In this document: one piece after another, positions 1-9,474 of the stretch
Layout of the letters: each line of letters opens with the position of its first letter
How positions within the stretch are numbered: the stretch's first letter is position 1
Origin: Gemmatimonadota bacterium
Lineage (GTDB): Bacteria > Gemmatimonadota > Gemmatimonadetes > Gemmatimonadales > Gemmatimonadaceae
DNA length: 43,099 bases
Assembly (NCBI GenBank): GCA_003223455.1
Contig: QHVE01000061.1
Span: 1-43,099 of the forward strand
Direction: 5' to 3'
Program-made: the position numbers and the translations under genes
The notes under the pieces: model-generated
Told to the model about the DNA's origin: nothing
The model's database searches: none
The model's input: only the letters and a program-made list of their open reading frames with translations

Positions 1-3000
1 CGGCACCCGAACGTCGTGTTCATCGGTGGGATCGTCCTGTTCACGCTGGCCGCCCTCGCGGCGGTGTTCTGGCTCGCCGACGTGGACATCGCCGACGGAT
101 GGCACAACTGGCTCCTCGTGCTGCTCTTCGCCTTCATCCCGGCGAACTCGATCGCCATCGGCGCGGTGCACCAGGTCATCACGGCATTGCTGCCGCCGAG
201 GACCCTCCCGAAGCTCGAGCTCCACGGGCGCGCCGGTATCCCGCCCGAGTTCCGCACGGTCGTCGTGGTGCCGACGCTGTTCGGCAGCGTCGAGGCGGTG
301 CACGAGACGCTCGAGCGCATCGAGGTCCGCTTCCTCGCCAACCGCGAGCCGAACCTGCACTTCGCCGTGCTGAGCGACTTCGCCGACGCCGACACGGAGA
401 CGCGGCCCGAGGACGAGGCGATCGTCGAGGCCGCGGTGGAGGGCGTGCGCGCGCTCAATGCGCGCTACGCCGAGGGGCGTGAGGACGAGTTCTACCTGTT
501 CCATCGCCCGCGTCGCTGGAATCCGCGCGAGGGCGTGTGGATGGGATGGGAGCGCAAGCGCGGCAAGCTCGCGGAGTTCAACCGATTCGTCCGAAGCGGC
601 GAGTCGGACGCGTTCTCGACCGTCATCGGCGACGTGACCGTGCTGCGCAGCGTGAAGTACGCCATCACGCTGGACGACGACACCGTGCTGCCTCCCGACT
701 CGGCGCCGCTGCTCGTCGGTGCGATCGCGCATCCGCTGAATCGAGCGGTCTACGACGCCGCGCGCGGTCGCGTCGTGCGCGGCTTCGGTATCATGCAGCC
801 GCGCGTGGGCGTCTCGCTGCCGAGCGCGTTCCGGTCGCGCTTCGCCGCGATCCACTCGGGGCACCCGGGGGTGGATCCCTACACGACGGCGGTATCGGAC
901 CTGTACCAGGACCTCTATGGCGAGGGGAGCTTCACCGGCAAGGGCATCTACGACATCGTCGCGTTCGAGGAGTCGACGCGCGGCCGGTTCCCCGCCGACA
1001 CGCTGCTCTCGCACGACCTGATCGAGGGCAACTACGCGCGCGCCGCGCTCGCCACGGACATCCAGGTCTTCGACGACTATCCGACGCGCTATCTGACGTA
1101 CGCGCGGCGCAAGCACCGGTGGATCCGCGGCGACTGGCAGCTGCTCCCATGGCTGGGCCGCGTCGTGCCGGGCCCCGACGGGTTCGAGCGCAATCGGCTC
1201 TCGCTGCTGTCACGGTGGAAGCTGTTCGACAACCTGCGCCGCAGCGTCGTCGAGCTGGCGATGCTGCTGTTCATCGTCGCGGGATGGACGGTGCTGCCGG
1301 GCTCACCGCTCCGCTGGACGGTGCTCGGCCTGCTCGCCATCGCCGCGCCGTGGATCATCGCGCTGGTGCACGCGGCGCTCCTGCCGCCGCTCGACAAATC
1401 GTGGCGCGCGTACTACGTGACCGTCGGCCACGACGCGGGGACGAGCCTGCGCCAGATCGGTGTGGCCATCACGGTGCTGGCGAACGAGGCCTGGCTCTCG
1501 GTCGACGCGATCGCGCGCACGCTCTGGCGCACGTTCGTGTCGGGACGTCATCTGCTGCAGTGGCAATCGGCGTCGCAGGTGGAACGCGCGGCGACGGGAC
1601 GTGCCGCGGACGTCTGGCGCCAGATGTGGCCCTCGGTCGCGACGGGCGCCGTGGCACTCGTCGCCGCGTGGTGGCGACTCCAGCGGACGGCACCCGCCGG
1701 TGAATGGCCGCTCGTGATGGCCGTCATCCCGCTCGCCGGCCTCTGGATCATCGCGCCGGCGATCGCGCACGCGCTCGGCGCGCCGGTCGCGCGTCCCGAT
1801 CGGCGCCTCGCGTCGGCGCGCCGCGCCGACGCGGCGCGATTCGCGCGCGCCCACTGGCAGTTCTTCGAGAAGTTCGTCACGGCCGACACGAACTGGCTCG
1901 CGCCCGACAACTTCCAGGAGGATCCCGCGCCGATCGTGGCGATGCGGACGTCGCCGACGAACATCGGCCTCCAGCTCCTCGCGACGGTGAGCGCGCACGA
2001 TCTCGGCTTCATCACGCTGGGGGCGATGATCGAGCAGCTCGAGCGGGTGTTCCGGTCGCTCGAGAAGATGCGCCGCTTCCGGGGACACTTCTACAACTGG
2101 TACGACCTGCACGACCTGCGCGTCCTCGATCCGGCGTACGTCTCGACCGTGGACAGCGGCAACCTGGCGGGACACCTGATCGCGCTGCGCCAGGCGTGCC
2201 GCGGGCTTCGTGAACAGGCGGGGGTGCAGTCCGAGCTCGCCATGCGGCTCGACTCGATCGCGCACCTGGCCGGCACGTACGCCGAGTCGATGGACTTCCG
2301 CTTCCTGTTCGACACCGATCGGGAGCTGTTCGCGATCGGCTACTCGGTGGCCACGCGCACGCTCGATCCGTCGTCGTACGACCTGCTGGCCTCGGAGGCG
2401 CGGCTGGCGAGCTTCGTGGCGATCGCGCTGAAGCAGGTGCCGGTGGACCACTGGTTCCGGCTGGGCCGCACGCTGACGCACGTCGGCGGCGAGGCGGCGC
2501 TGGTGTCGTGGAGCGGCAGCATGTTCGAGTACCTCATGCCGGCGCTCGTGATGCGCGCCTTCCCGCAGACGGTGATCGACCAGACGTATCGGGCCGCGGT
2601 GCGGCGGCACATCGCGTACGCGTCGGGCTTCGACGTGCCGTGGGGCGTGAGCGAGAGCGCGTACAACCTTCGAGACCGCCATCAGACCTACCAGTACCGC
2701 GCCTTCGGAGTCCCCGATCTGGCGCTCAAGCGCGGCCTCGCTCGGGATCTGGTGATCGCGCCGTACGCGGCCGCGCTCGCGGCGCTCGTCGATCCGAACG
2801 CGGCGCTCGACAACCTCGTCGTGCTCGAGCGCCTCGGCGCGTTCGGCCCCTACGGCTTCCACGACTCGCTCGACTTCACGCGTCCGGACCCGGGCTCGCG
2901 CTACGCCGTGGTGAAGAACTACATGGCGCATCACGTCGGCATGAGCCTCATCGCACTCACCAACGTGCTCGCGACGAGCGTGTGGCAGCGGCGCTTCCAC

Positions 3001-6000
3001 GCCGATCCGCTCGTCCGCGCGGTGGAGCTGCTGCTGCACGAGCGAATCCCCCGGCGTCTCGTCTTCCAGCCCACGCAGCGCGACGACATCGACGTACCCC
3101 TGCCGGCACCGGAGCTCGAGCGGCCGGCGGTGCGCGAGTACGACACCGCGGACACGCCGCAGCCGCGCGTCGCGCTGCTCGGCTATCTGCCGTACACCAT
3201 CATGGTGGACAATCGGGGCGCGGGGTACAGCCGCTACGAGTCGCTCGCCGTCACCCGCTGGCGCGCCGACTCGACGACGGACGACACGGGCCAGTTCTGT
3301 TACGTGAAGGACCTCACGAGCGGACGACTGTGGAGTGCGGCGCATCAGCCGGTGTGCGCGCCGGCCGATGCCTATCGCGTGAACTTCGCGACGGACCGCG
3401 TCACCTTCCACCGTCTCGACGGAGCGATCGAGACACGCACGGAGATCACCGTCGTTCCCGCGGACGCCGCCGAGGTGCGGCGCATCACGCTGACGAATCA
3501 CGACTCGTCGACGCGCGACGTCGAGGTCACGAGCTACGCCGAGATCGTGCTCACGACCCCCGACGCGGATCGCGCGCACCCGGCGTTCGCCAACCTGTTC
3601 GTCGAGACGGAGTGGCACGACTGGTGTCATGCGCTGTTCGCGGCGCGGCGTCCGCGCGCGGCGGACGAGCCGCGCGTCTGGGGCGCTCACGTCGCCGCCG
3701 TCGAAGGCATGCTCATCGGACCGCTGAGCTACGAGACGGACCGTGCCCGGTTCATCGGCCGAGGGCGATCGGTGCGACACCCCGCTGCACTCAGCCCGAG
3801 CGCCGACGGGCCGCTGTCGGGCACGACGGGCGCGGTGCTCGATCCGATCGTCTCGCTGCGCGCGCGCCTGCGCCTCGAGCCCGGCGCATCGGCCACGATC
3901 GCCTTCACCACGTTCGTTGCGACGACGCGTGAGCGCGCCTTCGAGCTCGCCGACCGGTACGACGATCCGCACGCGGCCCAGCGCGCGCTCGACCTGGCGT
4001 GGACCACCGCGCAGGTCGAGCTGCGCGAGCTGGACATCACGCCATCCGATGCCGCGGTGTTCCAGGATTTCGCCGGCCATCTCTTCCACGCCGAACGCTC
4101 GCTCGGCCCGAGCCTCGAGGACCGCCTCCGGTGCCGCGGCTCGCAGCCGCTGCTCTGGTCGATCGGCATCTCTGGCGACTGGCCGATCCTGCTCGCCAGC
4201 ATCGACTCCGTCGACGGGCTCCCGACCTTGCGCCAGCTCCTCGCCGCGCACCGCTACTGGCGCCGGCGCGGCATGCTCGTGGACCTCGTCGTGCTCGACA
4301 CGCATCCACCCAGCTACAACCAGCAGGGCAGCGACCGCATCATGGCCGCTGTGCTCGACTCGGGAGAGGCCGGGGTGCGCGACCAGCCCGGCGGCATCTA
4401 CGTTCGCCGCGCCGACATCATGGCGGCGGACGCGCTGCTCATGCTGCGCGCCACCGCGCGGGTCCACGTGAACTGCGACGGCCAGTCGCTCGGCCGCACG
4501 CTCGAACCTTCCACGGACGTGGAGGACGACGAGACCGAGCGCGGCAGCGCCTCGACCCCTCGCCTGTCCGAGCGCAGCACGCCGCAAGTCGTACGCGCGC
4601 TGCAGCGCATCACCTCGCTGCTGCTCGAGCCGTCGCGATCCGGCGACGGCAACGGCACGAAGCCATCCGACCCACCCGCGACCGCGACCGCGGTGGAGGA
4701 CGCGCCGCCGCTGCCGGCGCCGGACACCACGTCGCTCCTGCTCGGCAATGGACTGGGCGGACTCGCCACGAGTGGCGAATACGAGATCCGCCTCATCGGC
4801 GGCGATCTCCCGCCCGCGCCGTGGTGCAACGTGATCGCCAACCCGCGCGGGGGCTTCGTGGTCTCGGAGCGCGGCGCCGGCTTCACGTGGGCGGAGAACA
4901 GCTACTTCTACCGGCTCACGCCCTGGCACAACGACCCGGTGAGCGATCCGGCGAGCGACGTGCTCTATCTCCGCGACGAGGAGTCGGGCGAGCTGTGGAG
5001 CGCGACACCGGCCCCGATCCGACACGCGAGCCCGTACACCGTGCGCCATGGTGCGGGCACCTCGACGTTCGAGCACGAGCATGTGGGGATCGCGACGCAT
5101 CTCACGCTCGGGATCGCACCCGACGATCCGGTGAAGCTGTCGCTGCTGCGCATCACGAACGTGGACTCGCGGCCGCGCCGGCTCACGGTGACGGCGTACG
5201 TCGAGTGGACGCTCGGTGCGCTGCGCGAGCACACGCGCCACCACGTGCAGACGTCGTACGACGAGACGCGAAGCGCGATCGTGGCGCGCAACACCTTCGA
5301 GCCGACGTTCGCCGAGCGGCTGGCGTTCTGCGCGATGAGCGAGCCGGTGAGCGCGCACACCGCCGACCGTCGCGAGTTCCTCGGCCGCAACGGTACCACG
5401 GCGGCACCGATCGCGCTGCGATCGAGTGACTCGCTCGCGGGCCGCGTCGGCGCCGGCCTGGATCCGTGCGCCGCGCTCCAGTGCACGATCGAGCTCGCAC
5501 CGGGCGAGACGCGCGAGCTGGTCGTGGCGCTCGGCGCGGGCCCGACGGACGCCGACGCGCGCCGGCTCGCCGAGACGTACGGCGACGCGTCGCACGCGCG
5601 CGAGTGTGTCGAGCAGACGGCGGACGCCTGGCAGAGGCGATTGTCGGCCGTCCACGTGCGCACCCCCGATGCGTCGTTCGACGCGATGGTCAACGACTGG
5701 TCCCTCTACCAGGCGCTCGCGTGCCGCATGTGGGCCCGCTCCGCGCTCTACCAGTCGAGCGGCGCGTACGGCTTCCGCGACCAGCTCCAGGACGTGATGG
5801 CGTTCGTCTACGCCGAGCCCGCGGTCGCGCGCGAGCACATCCTCCGCGCCACGGCTCGGCAGTTCGTCGAGGGCGACGTGCAGCACTGGTGGCATCCGCA
5901 CAGCGGTCGCGGCGTGCGCACCAAATTCTCCGACGATCTGGCGTGGCTGCCGTACGTCGTCGACCACTACGTGCGCGTGACGGGTGACGCGACCGTGCTG

Positions 6001-7143
6001 GAGGAAGTCGTGCCGTTCCTCACGATGCGCGCGCTCGGGCCGGACGAGCACGAGCTGTACGATCTCCCGCAGGTGAGCGACGAGCGCGCGACCGTGTACG
6101 AGCACTGCCTGCGCGCGATCCGTCATGCGAGCACCACGGGCAGTCACGGCCTTCCGCTCATCGGCATCGGCGACTGGAACGACGGCATGAACCGCGTCGG
6201 CGTGCAGGGGCTCGGCGAGAGCGTGTGGCTGGCGTGGTTCCTCGTCGCCACCATCCGCCGCTTCGTCGAGCACGTGGAGCGGAAGGGCGACGCGGCGATG
6301 GCCACCGGGCTCCGCGCGCGGGCCGACGCGTACGCGGCGGCCGTGGAGCGCGATGCGTGGGACGGGGCCTGGTACCGGCGCGCGTACTTCGACGACGGTA
6401 CGCCGCTCGGCTCCGCACAGAACGACGAGTGCAGGATCGACGCGATCGCCCAGAGCTGGAGCGTGATCTCGCGTGCGGGCGATCCCGAGCGACAGCGCCA
6501 GGCGATGCGCTCGCTCGAGGAATGGCTCGTCCGCGAGGACGCCCGTCTCCTCATGCTGCTCACGCCTCCGTTCGACCACACCCCGCACGATCCCGGCTAC
6601 ATCAAGGGCTATCTGCCCGGCGTGCGCGAGAACGGCGCACAGTACACGCACGCCGCGCTCTGGTCGGTGCTGGCCACGGCGCTCCTTGGCGACGGCGACC
6701 GCACGTTCGAGCTGTTCCAGATGATCAACCCGCTCACCCACGCCCGCTCTCGCGATGAGATCGGCGTGTACCGCGTGGAGCCCTACGTCGTGGCGGCGGA
6801 CGTCTACACCGCGGACGGGAAGCTCGGCCGCGGCGGGTGGACGTGGTACACAGGCTCGGCGAGCTGGTTCTACCGCATCGCCGTGGAGACGATCCTCGGC
6901 TTCACGAAGCGCGGCGACGTGCTGACCGTGCAGCCGTGCGTGCCGCGCGGATGGCCAGGGTTCACGATCGACTATCGGTTCGGCGGCAGCACGTATCACA
7001 TCGAGGTCGAGCAGACGGACGGCGCCGAAGCGAAGAGCGCCGAGGTCACGCTCGACGGGCGTCGGCTCGAGTCCGGTGAGATTCCACTGCGCGACGACGG
7101 TGTCGCGCACCAGGTGCGGATCCGCGTTGGCCGAGCTCGGTGA
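1..7143 (+). CDS. ndvB: Cyclic beta-1,2-glucan synthase (NdvB-like), 5'-truncated by window edge
   Basis: Large inner-membrane enzyme that polymerises UDP-glucose into beta-1,2-glucan, cyclises it and trims chain length. The frame is open to base 1; the first GTG at 16 is not a real start. Counting from base 16: membrane segments near residues 1-21 and 32-55; a GT84/GT2-like domain with the DDD triad at 220-222, an HDLIEG motif near 333 and a (Q/R)xxRW-type HRWIRG motif at 367; further membrane helices near 410-455 and 540-590; a glycoamylase-like domain (about 610-1000, SGSMFEYLMP and PWGVSES motifs); two GH94-type beta-sandwich domains; and a C-terminal GH94 (alpha/alpha)6 domain with the DWNDG catalytic-acid motif at 2053-2057. 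Family members run to about 2800 residues, so roughly 400 N-terminal residues should lie to the left. The periplasmic glucan is usually tied to osmoadaptation or host interaction. Family call is very secure; the role here is inferred. Confidence 0.95.
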   Translation, partial: RHPNVVFIGGIVLFTLAALAAVFWLADVDIADGWHNWLLVLLFAFIPANSIAIGAVHQVITALLPPRTLPKLELHGRAGIPPEFRTVVVVPTLFGSVEAVHETLERIEVRFLANREPNLHFAVLSDFADADTETRPEDEAIVEAAVEGVRALNARYAEGREDEFYLFHRPRRWNPREGVWMGWERKRGKLAEFNRFVRSGESDAFSTVIGDVTVLRSVKYAITLDDDTVLPPDSAPLLVGAIAHPLNRAVYDAARGRVVRGFGIMQPRVGVSLPSAFRSRFAAIHSGHPGVDPYTTAVSDLYQDLYGEGSFTGKGIYDIVAFEESTRGRFPADTLLSHDLIEGNYARAALATDIQVFDDYPTRYLTYARRKHRWIRGDWQLLPWLGRVVPGPDGFERNRLSLLSRWKLFDNLRRSVVELAMLLFIVAGWTVLPGSPLRWTVLGLLAIAAPWIIALVHAALLPPLDKSWRAYYVTVGHDAGTSLRQIGVAITVLANEAWLSVDAIARTLWRTFVSGRHLLQWQSASQVERAATGRAADVWRQMWPSVATGAVALVAAWWRLQRTAPAGEWPLVMAVIPLAGLWIIAPAIAHALGAPVARPDRRLASARRADAARFARAHWQFFEKFVTADTNWLAPDNFQEDPAPIVAMRTSPTNIGLQLLATVSAHDLGFITLGAMIEQLERVFRSLEKMRRFRGHFYNWYDLHDLRVLDPAYVSTVDSGNLAGHLIALRQACRGLREQAGVQSELAMRLDSIAHLAGTYAESMDFRFLFDTDRELFAIGYSVATRTLDPSSYDLLASEARLASFVAIALKQVPVDHWFRLGRTLTHVGGEAALVSWSGSMFEYLMPALVMRAFPQTVIDQTYRAAVRRHIAYASGFDVPWGVSESAYNLRDRHQTYQYRAFGVPDLALKRGLARDLVIAPYAAALAALVDPNAALDNLVVLERLGAFGPYGFHDSLDFTRPDPGSRYAVVKNYMAHHVGMSLIALTNVLATSVWQRRFHADPLVRAVELLLHERIPRRLVFQPTQRDDIDVPLPAPELERPAVREYDTADTPQPRVALLGYLPYTIMVDNRGAGYSRYESLAVTRWRADSTTDDTGQFCYVKDLTSGRLWSAAHQPVCAPADAYRVNFATDRVTFHRLDGAIETRTEITVVPADAAEVRRITLTNHDSSTRDVEVTSYAEIVLTTPDADRAHPAFANLFVETEWHDWCHALFAARRPRAADEPRVWGAHVAAVEGMLIGPLSYETDRARFIGRGRSVRHPAALSPSADGPLSGTTGAVLDPIVSLRARLRLEPGASATIAFTTFVATTRERAFELADRYDDPHAAQRALDLAWTTAQVELRELDITPSDAAVFQDFAGHLFHAERSLGPSLEDRLRCRGSQPLLWSIGISGDWPILLASIDSVDGLPTLRQLLAAHRYWRRRGMLVDLVVLDTHPPSYNQQGSDRIMAAVLDSGEAGVRDQPGGIYVRRADIMAADALLMLRATARVHVNCDGQSLGRTLEPSTDVEDDETERGSASTPRLSERSTPQVVRALQRITSLLLEPSRSGDGNGTKPSDPPATATAVEDAPPLPAPDTTSLLLGNGLGGLATSGEYEIRLIGGDLPPAPWCNVIANPRGGFVVSERGAGFTWAENSYFYRLTPWHNDPVSDPASDVLYLRDEESGELWSATPAPIRHASPYTVRHGAGTSTFEHEHVGIATHLTLGIAPDDPVKLSLLRITNVDSRPRRLTVTAYVEWTLGALREHTRHHVQTSYDETRSAIVARNTFEPTFAERLAFCAMSEPVSAHTADRREFLGRNGTTAAPIALRSSDSLAGRVGAGLDPCAALQCTIELAPGETRELVVALGAGPTDADARRLAETYGDASHARECVEQTADAWQRRLSAVHVRTPDASFDAMVNDWSLYQALACRMWARSALYQSSGAYGFRDQLQDVMAFVYAEPAVAREHILRATARQFVEGDVQHWWHPHSGRGVRTKFSDDLAWLPYVVDHYVRVTGDATVLEEVVPFLTMRALGPDEHELYDLPQVSDERATVYEHCLRAIRHASTTGSHGLPLIGIGDWNDGMNRVGVQGLGESVWLAWFLVATIRRFVEHVERKGDAAMATGLRARADAYAAAVERDAWDGAWYRRAYFDDGTPLGSAQNDECRIDAIAQSWSVISRAGDPERQRQAMRSLEEWLVREDARLLMLLTPPFDHTPHDPGYIKGYLPGVRENGAQYTHAALWSVLATALLGDGDRTFELFQMINPLTHARSRDEIGVYRVEPYVVAADVYTADGKLGRGGWTWYTGSASWFYRIAVETILGFTKRGDVLTVQPCVPRGWPGFTIDYRFGGSTYHIEVEQTDGAEAKSAEVTLDGRRLESGEIPLRDDGVAHQVRIRVGRAR

Positions 7144-7228
7144 GCCATCGACCGTCGGAATTCGGCCAGACTCTTGCGGACCGCCTTCCAGGTGCACGAC
7201 CCACCGTCAGTCTCTCTGGAGGGATGTC

Positions 7229-7645
7229 ATGCGTAGAATGCTCGCTACCGTCTGCACCATCGCGACGGTCGTACTGGCCGGTTGCGGCTCGGACAGCAGC
7301 ACGGCTCCCACGCAAGCTTCCCTCGCCGGGACCTGGAATCTCACGACGGTCAATGGCGCGGCCCTTCCGTTCGCCGTTCAACTGAATCCGCTGGTCGAGA
7401 TCCTGAGCGATCAACTCGTCCTCGCGACGAACGGGACGTTCACCCAGTCGACGCAGGCTCGATTCACGGATGGCGCCACCGTCACGACGCAGGTCATCCC
7501 GGACGGCGGCACATATACGTTGAGCGGCACGGCGGCGACGTTCAGGTTCACGGATGGCTCCTCGGGAACCGCAACCCTGTCGAGTGCGGGGAATACGTTC
7601 ACCGTCGGCGAGGTCGGCTTCTCCTTCGTCTACACCAAGCAGTAA
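7229..7645 (+). CDS. Small secreted lipoprotein, lipocalin-like beta-rich domain
   Basis: 138-residue protein starting at ATG 7229, chosen because GGAGGG at 7218-7223 sits 5 nt upstream and a lipoprotein signal peptide starts exactly there. A longer in-frame upstream extension overlaps the glucan synthase gene and looks non-coding. The signal ends in the lipobox VLAGC, so Cys should be lipidated and the protein envelope-anchored. The mature part begins with a Ser/Thr-rich linker, then LAGTWNLTTVNG, a strand pattern typical of lipocalin-like or META-like small domains (start of a beta-barrel with a GTW motif), and continues with alternating beta strands to the C-terminus. No catalytic motif is seen. 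It lies 85 nt after the glucan synthase on the same strand and could be co-transcribed, though its strong RBS allows independent expression. Specific function unknown. Confidence 0.85.
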   Translation: MRRMLATVCTIATVVLAGCGSDSSTAPTQASLAGTWNLTTVNGAALPFAVQLNPLVEILSDQLVLATNGTFTQSTQARFTDGATVTTQVIPDGGTYTLSGTAATFRFTDGSSGTATLSSAGNTFTVGEVGFSFVYTKQ

Positions 7646-7694
7646 GAGAAGCAGTCGATTCTCGGCGCCCGATCAAGGCGCTGCATCCTCAGAC

Positions 7695-7728
7695 GAGCCA
7701 CGAAGCGCTTCACGGCGCTTGGTGGCTC
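7695..7728 (+). terminator. Hairpin after the lipoprotein gene, possible terminator
   Basis: Inverted repeat with 14-bp arms (7695-7708 and 7715-7728), one mismatch and a 6-nt loop TTCACG, 50 nt downstream of the lipoprotein stop. There is no T-run after it, so intrinsic termination is plausible but not assured. The rest of 7646-7871 shows no other gene. Confidence 0.45.
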
Positions 7729-7871
7729 TCTGCGTTCGATGGACCACCCGCGCACACGTGATTGCGACGGAGGATTGACCGTGCGCCGCGCGCGACGCCA
7801 ATTCTCCCGGCGACCGCGTCGCCCGATCGTGCGTCGCGGAGCCCTTCGCTCGCGCTCTCCTCCCATTCGTC

Positions 7872-9423
7872 ATGTCGCCAACACGCCGTGAGGCACTCGC
7901 ACAGCTCGCCGCGCTCGTCGCGCTCCCGCGTGCGGCGCGGGTGTCGTTCGCGCCCGATCCGCTCACCGGCACGATCGCCGAGTACCAGGCGGGACGCCGT
8001 CGCGGCCAGTGGACCGCGGCCGAGGTGACGGCGCGCGCGCTCGAGCGATGCCGGAGTGAGGGGGCGAAGTGGCGCGCGATCGACACGCTCTCGACCACCG
8101 CGATCGCCGACGCCCGCGCGGCCGACGCACGCCTCCGTGCGCGTCGTACGCGCGGTCCGCGACGGTGTCCCCGTGTTTGCGAAAGCGATCTACGACATGA
8201 TCGGCCTGCCGACCACCGCATCGAACGCGGAATGGGCGCGGCTCTTTCCGGGGCCGGTGCGGCGCGATGCGATCGAGGTGGCGCGGCTTCGCGCCGCCGG
8301 CGCCATCGTGCTCGGCAAGACGGCGGCCGACGACTTCGCCTATCACGGCAACGGCACGAGCAGCCACACCGGGCAGGTGTTGAATCCGCACGATCCGACG
8401 AGCACGCGTACGCCGGGCGGATCGAGTGCGGGTTCGGCCGTCGCCGTGGCGACCGGGATGGCGTTCGCTGCGCTCGGCACGGACGACGGCGGTTCGAACC
8501 GCATCCCCGCGCAGTTCACCGGCGTCGTCGGCATGAAGCCGACGTTCGGCCTCGTACCGCGCACCGGCGTGATCCCGACCTGGCCGTATCTCGACACGCA
8601 CGGTCCGCTGGCGCGCCGAGCCGCGGATGCCGCGCTGCTCCTCGCCGTCGTCGCCGGCGCCGACGTCTCGGACCCACTCGCGCTCACGAGCGCGTGGCGT
8701 GGCGCGTCACTCTCGAGGCTCGACGAGGGCGCGCTGCGCGGTGCGCGGCTGGGGCTCGTCGAGGTTCACGCGCCGCGCGAGCAGATGACCGCCGAGGCGC
8801 TCGCGGCGTGGGACCGCGCCGTGAGTCGCCTGCGCGACGCTGGCGCGGTGATCGAGCCGTTCGCGCCCGCCGTCACACGCGTCGACTACCGCGATGCCTT
8901 CGCGGCGGCGGCGACCGCCCGCGGCGACGCCGCCGTCGATCCGAAGTCGCCCGCGCCGACCGCGAACGCGCTGCTGCGCTACTTCGCGCGGCGCACCGAC
9001 GACCCACGCGCCGCACTGCGGCGAGGCTACGCGGCCTATCGCGCGTTCTACGACGTGCTGCCCGCGACGTACGACGAGTGCGAGGTACTGCTCGAGCGGC
9101 CGATGACGGACGATCCCGCGGGACGTTCGTTCGCGCGGTCGCGCACCGAGGTCGTCGCCAAGCTCGCCGGGTCGATGCGCGCGGCGCGTGTCGTGGCGAT
9201 GGTGTATCCGACGATGCCGTTCAACGCGCCACGGGCCGTCGATCCATGGCCCGATGTCCGCACCCCGCTCGGCTACGGCAACTGGCTCGGTCTGCCGGAG
9301 GTGTCGGTTCCGGCGGGGGTGGGCGCCGATGGGATGCCGGCGATGAACGTCTCGTTCGTCGGACTCCCAGGTGAGGACGCACACATGCTGGCGCTGGCGC
9401 ACGGGTTCGAGGGGAGCCGGTAG
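7872..9423 (+). pseudogene. Amidase-signature family hydrolase, interrupted by a frameshift at about 8160
   Basis: Amidase-signature (GatA/FAAH-type) enzyme of the Ser-cisSer-Lys triad class that hydrolyses amide bonds. The N-terminal part (7872-8159) ends ARLRARRTRGP. The conserved DGVPVFAKAIYDMIGLPTT block then appears in the next frame from 8161, with one odd base at 8160; deleting one base or adding two would restore a normal GP-x-DGVPV junction. After the shift the protein is intact: catalytic Lys in FAKAIYD, the signature GGSSAGSAVAVATGM with the cis-Ser, and the nucleophile Ser in GTDDGGSNRIP. The full protein would be about 516 residues, normal for the family. The N-terminus (TRREALAQLAALVAL) is weakly Tat-like. 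The start ATG 7872 lacks a clear RBS. The FAD dehydrogenase follows after 51 nt on the same strand. It is a genuine frameshift or a base-call error. Substrate unknown. Confidence 0.88.
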
Positions 9424-9474
9424 TACGGGTGCGAGCGAGTCGCGCGCCACGAGCACGACCCTGTCCCCGATCCC

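Noticed and set aside
1303-7197. 1964-codon open frame antisense to the glucan synthase
   Set aside because: Arg/His/Val-rich, no domain, and fully opposite a gene with clear catalytic motifs; typical of G+C-rich antisense frames.
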